This document shows positions 23,371 to 33,130 of a stretch of 60,000 nucleotides of DNA, one piece after another. The notes under the pieces were generated by a model, which did not search any database, was not told the origin of the DNA, and worked only from the letters and a program-made list of their open reading frames with translations. The stretch's first letter is position 1. The number at the start of each line of letters is the position of its first letter. Source of the stretch: Symsagittifera roscoffensis (taxonomy: Eukaryota > Xenacoelomorpha > Acoela > Convolutidae); the NCBI RefSeq assembly GCF_963678635.1, contig NC_087065.1, positions 24,015,254 to 24,075,253 of the forward strand, given 5' to 3'. The position numbers were made by a program, and so were the translations under genes.

Positions 23371-23382
23371 TTTTAGCCCACG
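23371..23382 (+). promoter_or_regulatory. Splice-acceptor-like site just before the accessory ATG
   Basis: TTTTTTAG ends at 23376, six bases before the ATG at 23383. The same arrangement (T-rich tract, TAG, then six bases ending CACG before the ATG) is found in array copies at 41329, 45801, 51533 and 57307 on the minus strand. This suggests the accessory gene is read from a spliced subgenomic mRNA. Confidence 0.6.
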
Positions 23383-25190
23383 ATGAGCCAACAACTTGGA
23401 TCCCTACACCGCTCAAACTCCCATCCAACCAACCGCCACACTCCAATCCCAATAATCCCACTTTTTGCTTTCCTGCCACCCGATTTTCCAACTAATAATA
23501 TATCATCAAGCATGAATTCGGATACTAATTCAGATATTTCAGTTTTATACTCCATTTCACAACTTAATAACCCTAATATAGAAACCCCTGACAAATTTGC
23601 AGACTCCGAACCATCTCCATCCAATAATTTTCAAACCAACTCCTCAGTTTTTTCAAAACCCCCTTTTCAACCGATCCCACCAAATAACCCACTCCCATCT
23701 GTTTCTACTCTTTCTTATGCTTCACAAGTAACCCCAACCTATTCTCCATTTCATTCCGACCGATCATCTAATAATTCTCCAGATACCCCCCAAATCTCCC
23801 AGGAACTCGATAATTTTATCACCCTGCAACAACAGCTAATACACCCTAACATCCTCACTATAAATCAAATTTCATCCACAATAGAATCCTCAAACCCACC
23901 TACTCCTACACCCTCCTCAGCTTACACTGCATCATTAGCACAATCATCCACATCCACCGAATTATCAAATAGCACTCACCGAGCTTATCGCACTTTTAAA
24001 AGAAAATTCCCGAACCATCCATTCCCGACCAAACCAGGAACAGCCTGCGAATATATTAATCATCCACACCACACCAACACGAAAGATTTTCTAGCAATCA
24101 CCTTAGCCTCATTCCCACAATATACTTTAAACACACCTAACGACACTAACGACACACGTAGTTTTGTAGATGAACATGTTTTAATGCCAACAATTCATTG
24201 GACAGCATATTACCATTTTACTAATCACCTTTGCATGCCACTATCTAGTACTCATAACGATATAGAAAAGAATAAAAGATATGCTATATAGACTCACCGC
24301 AACACTAATACCTAGATAATTTACTTATATAGGATATAAAAAATCATTAAAAACATTCACTGCACCCCGAGCTAACGAATTTACAATAGAATATTACGAC
24401 CATAATATCATCCGAACTAATCAAGACCAATTTCTAGATGACGACCGCTTCGCTAACCCACAACTAACAGAAACATTCTTCATCAAAACGTCATATGTAT
24501 TCACACTTAATATTTTTGATAGAAAATATGATCACATCATTTCTGAAGCACTAACTGATACTCAAGCTTACGAAAGTTTTAAAGTTTCAGTTATTTTCAC
24601 TAACCTTTTACTTCCTTGCACCACATGAACGCGATTTGCAGTGTTCACACGACATTATGTTACGCACTAAACAGACTCACACATATACATACTATCGCTT
24701 TATACAAAATCATTTTGATTTACATACTCCATCAAGACAACCACACCATCGTTTTCAGTTTCTTAACTCGAAGTACACTTCACCATTTTTTCTTAATTTC
24801 ACCTATTGCATCAAGGATACTAACCTCCACGGCATCCTACGCAATTATCACCCAGTAACACAAATGTATATATTTTGTCCCATCACGAAGACCTTTAATG
24901 CCGAAGAATCCAGACCCTTCCTTATCCCACATGAGTTTATCCAACCTATAGAAATCCCAATATTAGAATTTATTCACAATACTAAATATAATCACAAAAT
25001 ATATAACCTCATTCAAAACACACCTTATGAGTTTGCAGTAGGCACCGAAGAACTAAAAACCATTAAAGCACTACAATTGCTTTGGCCACTGCTCCAAACT
25101 AAAAACATCATTCGCATACTAGCAAAATTACTAACAACTTCGGACATAATACACGACATCTTTCCCCACAGCTTTTTCCCAGACAATTAA
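23383..25190 (+). pseudogene. Accessory gene downstream of env, unknown function
   Basis: The first 302 codons (23383-24291) are rich in Ser, Pro, Thr and Asn, with an acidic patch around NSDTNSD and the block FSKPPFQPIP. They are followed by a more ordered region ending near HWTAYYHFTNHL. A frame change near 24275, a stop near 24313 and another frame change near 24605 separate this from the last ~185 codons (24636-25190), which have His/Tyr/Phe-rich blocks such as THTYTYY and MYIFCPIT. Both halves are matched in the same order by array copies C and D, and the first half by A and B, so it is one gene of about 600 codons. No known domain is recognised and it lacks a signal peptide. Confidence 0.65.
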
Positions 25191-25193
25191 CAG

Positions 25194-25278
25194 GTAAGTG
25201 TAATTTGAAAATATTCTTAACTAATAAATTTAAATTAGTACTAACCATTCTTTACTCATGTTTCTTTTACATTTTTAG
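25194..25278 (+). other. Small conserved intron after the accessory gene (85 nt)
   Basis: Donor GTAAGT at 25194, branch-point consensus TACTAAC near 25237, pyrimidine-rich tract and acceptor ATTTTTAG ending 25278. Counterparts in array copies lie at 49725-49805 and 55724-55804 (minus, 81 nt). Both have GTAAGT, CACTAAC and TGTTTTAG. In the copies the accessory stop codon overlaps the donor, so splicing would alter the C terminus. Confidence 0.7.
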
Positions 25279-26339
25279 TCTTCATACCACGATCATCTGC
25301 AAAAAACAGAAAAGAAAAATAAAAAATAAACTTGTTAAAATTCTTCTAAACTTCATTAATATTTTACACAAGATAAATCTGATAAAATTCATACTAAATG
25401 TAGTAAATTAATTTATAAATTATTCCCCCATAACGCAGTAAATTTAATTATGATGAAAATGTATAACTTTAAATTTGCCCCAAAACTAGAAGTAAAATTG
25501 AAATTCCTTCTAATAAATGGACAAAGTGAAAATGCAGTACTAACTTTTTGATATTTTCATTCACTCGCACAGCAATTCTATCCAAACTCGCACAGCTTGC
25601 CCACGAAGAATTGTTTGAATAATGATTTTAAGTTTCAAGTTTTCACACTCAACAACTCTAACACACGATAACAAGTTTCAAACTTTCCTTTAACCCGTTT
25701 GGAAAGGAATTATATACTAAACCAAACTAACCAACGCAGCTTACTAAACACCACAAATCATAAAATAACAGCATGACTAAGAAACGAAAACCAACGGTAC
25801 CCAAACCGGATTAACCCAGTTTAAAACTGGATAATTTATTCTTTTGAAGACTATTATAAAGTCTAAGAAAGAAATAATAAAACACAAAAAAGTCGAAAGA
25901 CAAACCCATAACAAAAACAATTTGATGTTTGAAAAAAGGACACAACCAAAGAAACATAAGAAAGACCAACATAAACCCAACATAAAACGTTATCACAGAA
26001 CAGGACCTCTCAAAGAAACCGCACGAAATCATACTCCCACTCCTGGCCTAACCCATTAGAGAGGACATCCTGAGCATGCTCTATAGCCGGCCTAACCCAC
26101 CGCGCTACATCCACGCTTTGTGACCACACTTCTATTTTTAATAAGAGGTACTCAAGGGTGAGTAACTCTTCAAAATAACCGAACTAAAACAAAATGCTTT
26201 TGTGAAAACAACTAACTAAATTCATGATTAAAAAACCAAACTAATAAAAATTTTATAAAATGTAAATCATACCTTGCAGTATATAGATCAACACACAACA
26301 ACAAAGACGAACATCCAAAGACAAAATGATCCCATTACA
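25279..26339 (+). other. 3' untranslated region, conserved in related copies
   Basis: No long gene. From about 25600 to 26100 it aligns by eye with 48985-49490 and 54990-55450 on the minus strand, including ACCCGTTTGGAAAGG-like, CCAAACCGGATTAACCCAG-like and CACTCCTGGCCTAACCCA-like words. Such noncoding conservation suggests packaging or export signals. Confidence 0.6.
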
Positions 26340-26660
26340 CTCGAACAAGAATGGCTAACCACAACCGATATGCCGTCCACAATCACAACTCAAAGGATTT
26401 AGAGTACGACTTGACTTCGCAGAAAAGGACTTCATTGAAATAGACCAATGACCACCTCGATGTTCAAGTATACGTACAGATCCGAGTAACAGGGCATCCC
26501 TTCCACACACATTCTCCACGCCATTCCCAGACGAGGTTGAACACAAAACAAGTTCTCTACATAATACAGAAAAACCCGTCATAGCAAACCATTTTGAAAT
26601 CAGATTGATTTCATTGGGAAACACAGTCGTTGTCACAAGACGACACAACGATTGATGTCC
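26340..26660 (+). pseudogene. Higher-GC patch with a decayed open frame
   Basis: A plus-strand frame from about 26385 to 26655 is open except for one TGA near 26448, and a 97-codon minus-strand frame overlaps it. Base composition differs from its surroundings. The patch is absent from the 3' ends of array copies C and D, so it may be an insertion or acquired fragment. No domain recognised. Confidence 0.3.
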
Positions 26661-26790
26661 CTAACTCCAGCGTCCTGGAACTTCTCTAACAAGAGGAACC
26701 GGACAAGAATACGATGTTCGCCAAATACCAACGTTCATCATCCATCCTTTGAATTACAGAAAGATAAATCTAAAAAACTCTGTAAAACCC
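26661..26790 (+). other. 3' noncoding sequence before the 3' LTR
   Basis: No gene or repeat recognised between the GC-rich patch and the purine run. Confidence 0.35.
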
Positions 26791-26797
26791 GGATGGG
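26791..26797 (+). other. Polypurine-tract-like site
   Basis: GGATGGG immediately precedes the TG of the 3' LTR. It is short and contains a T, so it is a weak tract, but the position is exact. Confidence 0.5.
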
Positions 26798-27207
26798 TGG
26801 AACCTGATCTAAACTATATTTTATGATTGGATAAATTAGATATTTTACCACTGTAAAGTATTTAATATTAACCAATCATGATCCATCTAACTAACAACCC
26901 ACTTAATTGTAAGTGCTGAAATTACTTGTAATTTCAGCACCAGAGAGATTTGAATTTAACTTAGAAATTAGTTGTCTCTCCAAGAGAACTTCAGCAGCCG
27001 CAACAAACCAGTATACCCTAGATCTATTGAGCCTAGCAGAGACTAGTTAAACACCCTGAGACTAGAAAGTATAAGAGTAAGATTAGGATCGGTATTAGAC
27101 TAAGAAGTTGCACGAATCTATCCGGCCGAAAATAAGATAGCGTGACGAGCAGACGGTGAACCCTATCCGAAATTACTCTATGAGTTAACCACATCGGTTC
27201 TAACTCA
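26798..27207 (+). repeat. 3' LTR (410 bp)
   Basis: The same termini as the 5' LTR (TGGAACC…TAACTCA). The tandem GGATCGGTATT expansion is absent. The internal palindrome lies at 26913-26940. Confidence 0.95.
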
Positions 27208-27211
27208 TAAT
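27208..27211. repeat. Target-site duplication, right copy (TAAT)
   Basis: Matches 8855-8858 exactly. Confidence 0.85.
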
Positions 27212-27530
27212 TCTTAGAAGTTAGACCCGACATCGTCTGAAAATTAGTCGCGACATCTTCTAAAAATGTCGTGTCACAGAGATAAAATTAGTCCTGATAG
27301 TCTGGGCTTCACGTCGCACCACTCAGGGACATAAGCTGCAAACTTGTAAGCAATGACTGCAAACAAAAAACCAAGATATGATTTTGCGAAGTAAAACTTT
27401 TTTGGGCTTCAGAATTTGATATCACAATGAGTAAGCTTCAAGTTGCAGAAACGAAGGAAAAATTGCAATGCGTAAAAATCCAACTTTTGTTAACAAAAAT
27501 TTGCTAAATTGAAGCACGTTGGATTTTCTT

Positions 27531-27570
27531 AACAATTACCCTCCCCCTTTCAAGAAAGGGGAAAATTGTT
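27531..27570. repeat. Stem-loop
   Basis: AACAATT…CCCCCTTTC, loop AA, GAAAGGGG…AATTGTT: nested complementary arms of about 7 and 8 bp. Confidence 0.6.
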
Positions 27571-27975
27571 ATTAGGTAAATTTAGTCCAATTTTCGACCC
27601 ATCAGAATGCAGCGAAATTCGGATTTTACATAGAACGCTCCAGCGCTAATTTGCTACTTTTAAGTTTAGGTGTTGCAGTTTGTTAGTAGATACCATAGGG
27701 AAGGCAATTGTTAAGTAGATTTAGAAAGTTTTGTTAATTGAAATAGCAAAAAAAGTCGAAGGCAACCGAAAATCAATTTGGATAAACTATGCATAATTCG
27801 TCAGAAAGGTGCCAAAAATGCATTGGCCGCAAATTTCGCTCCAATCGCGGTTAAATATTTTGGGTCGCGCGCGGGTCGCTGATAAAACTTCGTGGATCGC
27901 TACGGTCTTGGACACATTACCTTGGTCTGCAAATTTTGGAAATACACGATGTACGTGTTAGCAGTCGAAATAAAA

Positions 27976-28032
27976 AACCCAATTTTGGCCACGACAGTCT
28001 GGAAATACCAAATTTGGCTGCAGTCTGATCAT
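27976..28032 (-). repeat. Two diverged units of the ~30-bp minisatellite
   Basis: The reverse strand carries CCAGACTG…CCAAATTTGG and TTTCCAGACTG…CCAAAATT words matching the minisatellite at 32908-33130. Confidence 0.5.
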
Positions 28033-28912
28033 AAAATTACAAGCTCCGCCCTGGTATACTGATCTTTATTTTTTTAGCCTGGTAAAATACTATTTGGCTA
28101 ATTCTGCGTTTAGTTTGAATGCGAAACTATTGCTTCTTAAAAAACATATGAGTTGCCATCTGTGTGTTCAGCTTGGCGGGAGAGGCCTGCGAAAAAATGA
28201 GCGCGAGACAAACAAAAGTATCGGGAGATCGAGTTATGCCGGACCTTAGACGCGTTAACTTAGCAGAAAAATAGCGCTAATTCACTGCAAACGCATAAAA
28301 GCGTTGACGAATCAGGGTTATCGTAATTTTAAGTTTTTATCAAACTCCACAGTATTCAATTTTGATAGATTTTTAAAATCAACTTTTAATCATTTTCAAC
28401 CAATTATATTAAATTATAATTACTCTAAGTTTAAGTCTCTATAAAATCTAAAAATATTCAGTTTTAACAGATTTTCTATCAATATTATTTCTTTTTAATT
28501 TCGTTATACTAGATTATAATCTCTTATAATGGATAAAACGTTTTAAAAGAACTTTTTTCTGATGATTAATTTTTAGAAAATCTTATAATTGCGTGCGGAT
28601 CAAACAACAACAAAACGTATCATGTTAAAAGTACAACTTATCTTCAAACGGCTTTTTTCAATATCAAAATGGTTATGAACAAAAATCGTACACTTAGCGT
28701 AATTCAGCAACGAAATATTTCAAATTAAATGTTGAATCGTTGATAATATCATACTTTATTGCCAAAATATATTCCAAAAGGAAGCACTAAAAAATTTTAA
28801 TAGATTTTTATTATCAAAACGCTAAAATTACAAAAAATGTTGATCAATAAATTCGAATATATAGATGCCAGTTTTGCTGCTGAGCAAATAGTAAATTGAA
28901 AACAAATGTAAA

Positions 28913-29439
28913 CAAGACTGCTCGTATCAGGGCGAAGCCCTGAATGTTCCGACTGCTTTTTAAGGTTTTATGGAGCAGTAATAACATTAAAAAATTAAAT
29001 GAAATTAAATAAAATGTAATTTAATTTTTTATTTGAAGTTTTTTATGAAAATCATTCACCCACACGCCATATAAAGTACAAAAGGATAGATTTCGCTCCT
29101 TGTAACAAATCACTTATGGCAAATAAGCTTCTTTTAACCAATTTGGAACGATTTCTAAGACGGATTAAATCTCGCTTACGCGTTAATAGCGCGAAATATA
29201 TCGCGCGTTAATTGTTCCAAATTGCCCAAAATGGCAATCTTTAAACCCCCATAACTTTACGAAAAAAGATCAAGGTGAAATAATTTTTCAAATTTGAGCT
29301 CAGAACAACAATACCTTTCGAATGATAAAAAAAAATTTGGAAAAAATGGCTAGTTAAAAAGTCGAAATTTGTCTGAAGAAAAAAAAAACCCACCCCGAGC
29401 ACAAATATTCCGTTACTTTCGTATCGAAAGTCGGAACAA
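28913..29439 (-). repeat. Helentron-like non-autonomous element, full length
   Basis: On the minus strand it begins TTGTTCCGACTTTCGATACG and ends …GATACGAGCAGTCTTG. Near the 3' end AGTCGGAACA inverts the 5'-terminal TGTTCCGACT and is followed by the hairpin TCAGGGC-TTC-GCCCTGA. A 5'-terminal repeat inverted subterminally, next to a 3' hairpin, is the layout of Helentron/HINE (DINE-like) elements. The body carries TTAACGCG repeated around CGCGATATATTTCGCG. No coding capacity. Confidence 0.7.
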
Positions 29440-29487
29440 TTAAGAACGTAACGGCAATAAGTTGAACTCAAATTGCATGAAATACAA

Positions 29488-29572
29488 GGACAGTATAGCC
29501 GAGCGTATACTCACGGAGTTGTTCGAACGTTCTAGCGGGTTTGGCGCATATTCGAATCCCAACTAAGTTGTT
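29488..29572 (+). ncRNA. tRNA-like pseudogene or SINE head (weak)
   Basis: TAGCCGAGCG (29496-29505) fits the A box, and TATTCGAATCC (29549-29559) is close to the B box, about 53 bases apart. The T-stem does not pair properly and no clean acceptor stem was found, so it is at best a decayed tRNA or tRNA-derived repeat. Confidence 0.2.
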
Positions 29573-30888
29573 TCCTTTAGAAAACACAAATTTGAGCCGA
29601 ATTTGAGAGAACATAAACTATACGCTCCGTAACCATAAACTTTTTTCGTTTTGGTTAGCTATTTAAGTTGGTTTATGAAGCGGCCGTGGCTGACCTATGT
29701 TGACAAGTTTTTGTCTGTCAAGACCGTGTTTTGCCAAAAGTGTGAACGTGGTCGCACGCTCAAAAATTGGTGCTTTGTGACAAAAGGAGAAATCATTGTT
29801 GGTCTAAATGTTAAATGCTGAAAAAACTGTTACTTCATTTGAAAATAATCATTCCAATTGAATAGAATTACTTGCTCAACAGCTTTTTTCTAAACGACCA
29901 GAAGCAGTAAAAAATAAATTTTAAAAATACATACAAGTTTTAATTTTGTAGAATAATCCATTAAAAGCAATTTTTCTTCAATTAGTACCATTGAGAAAAT
30001 TTTTCTTCACTTAAAATGCATAAAAACTTAATTTGCTGCAGAGCAATTTACTTAATCAGTTATTGCAGAGCATGTTGCTTCCTCAATTTCTGCTGAATAA
30101 ATTGCTTTCTCAGACGCAAAAACTTCAATTGCCACCCCTTGCTAAGCGTAACTCCCCTCCTCCACAATTGCGATTATGTCTGGTAAGATTGTGGAGTCGG
30201 TAAAGGGTAAAAATGGAGACCATACAAGCGTTGAAGGGAACGAAAGGGCGTAATTTGGCGCAGATGCGGTTGAACATAGTAAGCAAAACTCAAAAAAAGT
30301 GTATAAGAAAATAAGAACAATTTGCGAAAAGAAAAAACACACAAAAGTCCTAAGCCAACGTAATTCCTACTTTAACTAATGACAAATGTGTTAAGCGAAA
30401 ACAATGATCAAGTTTTGAAAAAATTGAATTGTGATTCAATTTTTCAGATTGATTTTGAAAAATATGAGCAGAATTCGATATCTCGATTCAGTCGATTAAA
30501 AATGGGTTTTATAAGTTGAAAAAGAGAAACATTATATTCCATTTTAGGAGAGGGTTTTTTGAGTTTATAGAGACTGACAAAAAAGAAGTTTCAGTACATT
30601 CAATCATTAAGCATGAAATTCTAGTGAAGGTGTGCAAGCTTTTTTTTAAGGGAGTCCAGACTTCTGTAAAAAATCAGCCCCTTGGTTCCATGAAAATTAT
30701 TTGATTTTCAGAGAGCAAGATCTAAAGATTAGGCTAAACTATTTTCGAGTTTTTCTGATATTTTAAACACAAATCACCCAAGAATACAGATACCACAGAC
30801 AGAAAACACATCTTGTGTTTTTTGTCCACGTCTCAATGTTAACTGGATTTTTCTCTTCTAAATTAGAATTGTTTCAGAATCAAACTTT

Positions 30889-30978
30889 AAAAGTTAGAAT
30901 TAACTGATTTGGTTTAAATTATTGAAACTATTTAAAAAGTTAGAATTAATTAATTTGGTTCAAATCATTGAACTATAT
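30889..30978. repeat. Two-copy direct repeat, period 46
   Basis: AAAAGTTAGAATTAA…TTGGTT…ATTGAA appears twice in tandem with a few differences. Confidence 0.6.
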
Positions 30979-32439
30979 GTATATGCTGCATCGCTTTTCA
31001 TTATTTCTGAAATCATCCTCAAATTTTCTGATCTCCACTATATCTCAGTTTTTACTCAAGTTTTAATTTCTTTTAGGAAAACTTCCGGGTTGTCGGAAAT
31101 CATACTTAAAAATATTTTGAGCCAAAAAGTTTTTTAAAAACCATCTTTAGGTTTTCTGAACTTAAAAGTTTTCTGAACTTATTGACCCGTAAAAATAAAA
31201 CTAATAATTTTGATCAAACTTGAACTTAGGGATTTTTCTAAAAAAAAACATTTCAAAAAGTTATCAAAATTCTTTATTGATTCTTGCTCAAATGTTTTCT
31301 TAAGTATAGAAAATTTTTTTTAACCAGATTCAATACCAAACTCTCTCAAAAATGATATCGTGAACGTGTAGTTAACCATAGATGATGCTCGCCATGTTGC
31401 TTTAAAAAGTTTTAAGTTAGAAAATTTTCTGTTTAATTGGAAGCGAGATCAAACATAACGGGCTTCTTTTGAAAGGATACCAAAAATTTTCGAAGGTAAT
31501 TTTTGAATCAAAAACTTTTACTAAAAACAAACCCAAACAAATGCTTGAAAAATCTGTTCATCAGTATAACATTTTTTGCGTTACTTCGGAGAAAAAAATT
31601 GCGAAATGATTTCTGAACAAAATGGTGATCAACAATGGACTTTCTATAAAACTTCAGAACAGAAAAACTCTACCAGAACTTAGATAATAGAAATTGCGTA
31701 ACCTAGGTCTCAAATTGTTTCGCTTGCTATCAAACTTAGGAGCATGTTTAATTAAGACTCACAAAGTATCGTAGCTTTAAAACAAATTCGTTTGATCTTC
31801 GTAGTATTTTTGTTTTTTCTTCGGCGTGAGCTCATTTTCGAGTGTTTTAAAAGACTACAATAGGTTTTTTGAAATGACTTGACTCAAAAAAACTATATTT
31901 GAAATCTTTTAGGAAGAGTTAATTACTGAGCTGTTAATTTTAACTACTTAGCTGATTTTTTATTTGGACGAAACAAAAAACTTGAAAGTTGAAAAAGGTT
32001 TTTTCTAAAATGTGATAATTTTGCCTGTATTTTGGCAAAAAGTGATTACGAAAAGAAAATGCTTAGATTTATATCAGAATATTACAAAAAACTCGGGCCC
32101 AAAAATTATATCAAAAACGAACGATTTTGACTTTTTTATTCAATCAATCATTTCTCAAATTTCAGTGGTTTAATTGCTGACAAAACTTTATCAAAGTAAG
32201 CCTCGACTGTAACCCAATAAATTTTTAGAGGGTTCTCACTCTTCCAACCTTCTCACACTTCCAAAATTAGATTTATTTCCATTAAATATTCAAAAAAAAT
32301 CATATATATAAGATAAAGTTCCAATTTTTATTTGAAAACAGTTTTTGAAATTTTGGAACATTTAATTGCGTTAAATACGTTTTTTAATCTTTTTGAACTG
32401 TATAAGAGGGTTAATTTAATATAGTTTTGTCACCTTGAG

Positions 32440-32658
32440 TTGTTTTGGCGTAGTAATTGTTTGACTAAAAAGCCAAGTGTGTTAGGTTTTTGGGCTCCTA
32501 TTTTTGGTCCCGAATTTTGTTTAAGAAACTTGCACCATATTAATTCTGCTAAAACATTAAGCTATTTTGGTTCGTGTCGTTATTTGTCTTAAATCAATCC
32601 AGTTTGAGAAAAACGTTTAAATTTTTAAGTTTTTTTTGTTTTGTCTGGATAATTTAAA
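32440..32658 (-). repeat. Decayed half of the Tc1-type palindrome family
   Basis: Aligns by eye with the right arm of the element at 37675-38172: CCCGAATTTTG, CACCATATTAATTCTGC, TTTGAGAAAAACG and TTTTGTCTGGATAATTTAAA occur in the same order, with many substitutions. Confidence 0.5.
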
Positions 32659-32902
32659 CCCGGGTCGAGATCCCGCTCAAAAACCGCTCAAGATATGAGC
32701 GGTTTGAGCGGTTTTTCAGCAAGATTTGAGCGGTTTGAGCGGTTTGGGCGGTTTGGGCGGTTTTTTTGGAAAAACCGCTCAAACCGCTCAAATCTTGCTT
32801 AAAAAACCGCTCAAAAACCGCTGATTTCTTGCGGTGATTTTTGAACGGTTTTTCAAGCAAGATTTGAGCGGTTTTTGAGCGGTCTTCCCGGGTCGAGGTC
32901 CC
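32659..32902. repeat. Foldback repeat of CGGTTTGAG-type words between 16-bp direct repeats
   Basis: CCCGGGTCGAGATCCC (32659-32674) and CCCGGGTCGAGGTCCC (32887-32902) flank a core of GAGCGGTTT and AAACCGCTC words in both orientations, which can fold extensively. The direct repeats differ at one base. They may be a long target duplication or part of the repeat unit. Confidence 0.65.
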
Positions 32903-32907
32903 AAACT

Positions 32908-33130
32908 CATGTCCATACTTTCGCGACAAAACTTTGGCATTTCCAGACTTTCCAGACCAAAATTAGGCATGTCCAGGCTTTGGCGACCAAAACATGGCAT
33001 TTCCAGACTTTTGCGACCTTGATGATCCGTTGCGACTATCGCGCCGAAGCTGAGGTGCGACTCATATTTGGTATGTCCAGACTCTCGCGACCAAGAGTTG
33101 CCATTTCCAGACTTTCGCTACCAGCACTGT
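32908..33130 (+). repeat. ~30-bp minisatellite with alternating unit types
   Basis: At least six units of about 30 bp are built on CATGTCCAGACTTTCGCGACC or its CATTTCC variant. The two types alternate, giving a ~60-bp higher-order period. One stretch around 33020-33065 is irregular. Confidence 0.7.

Larger units (their letters stand above)
8859..27207 (+). mobile_element. Complete env-bearing Ty3/gypsy-type LTR retroelement, coding-defective
   Basis: 18,349 bp from TG to CA, with matched LTRs (426 and 410 bp), a TAAT target duplication, a PBS-like TGG two bases after the 5' LTR and a short purine run before the 3' LTR. Gene order is leader, gag, protease, RT, RNase H, integrase with a GPY module, membrane/STP-rich ORF, env-like gene, accessory gene, 3' intron, 3' UTR. 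The pol order RT-RNase H-integrase identifies Ty3/gypsy. The env-like gene and the 4-bp site point to the errantivirus-like branch. Every long gene carries stops or frameshifts. It is unusually long, because gypsy-type elements are commonly 5-9 kb. The excess lies in the gag N-terminal region, the ORF between pol and env, and the accessory gene with its long 3' UTR. Confidence 0.93.
27212..28912. other. Right flank of the LTR element, no gene seen
   Basis: Contains a stem-loop (27531-27570) and two diverged minisatellite units (27976-28032). A GC-rich patch with GTCGCGCGCGGGTCGC lies near 27860. The remainder is AT-rich with no recognisable coding. Confidence 0.4.
29440..32439. other. Gene-poor AT-rich stretch
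   Basis: No gene recognised. It contains a tRNA-like internal promoter signature (29488-29572) and a 46-bp-period direct repeat (30889-30978). A short minus-strand frame at 30142-30342 begins with a hydrophobic, signal-like segment but shows no family features. Confidence 0.4.

Noticed and set aside
30142-30342. Signal-peptide-like 66-codon frame as a possible first exon of the ion channel
   Set aside because: No donor in the required phase and it lies 25 kb upstream across a retroelement; no family residues.
32659-33130. CRISPR-like array
   Set aside because: Units are contiguous with no unique spacers, and the context is eukaryotic.
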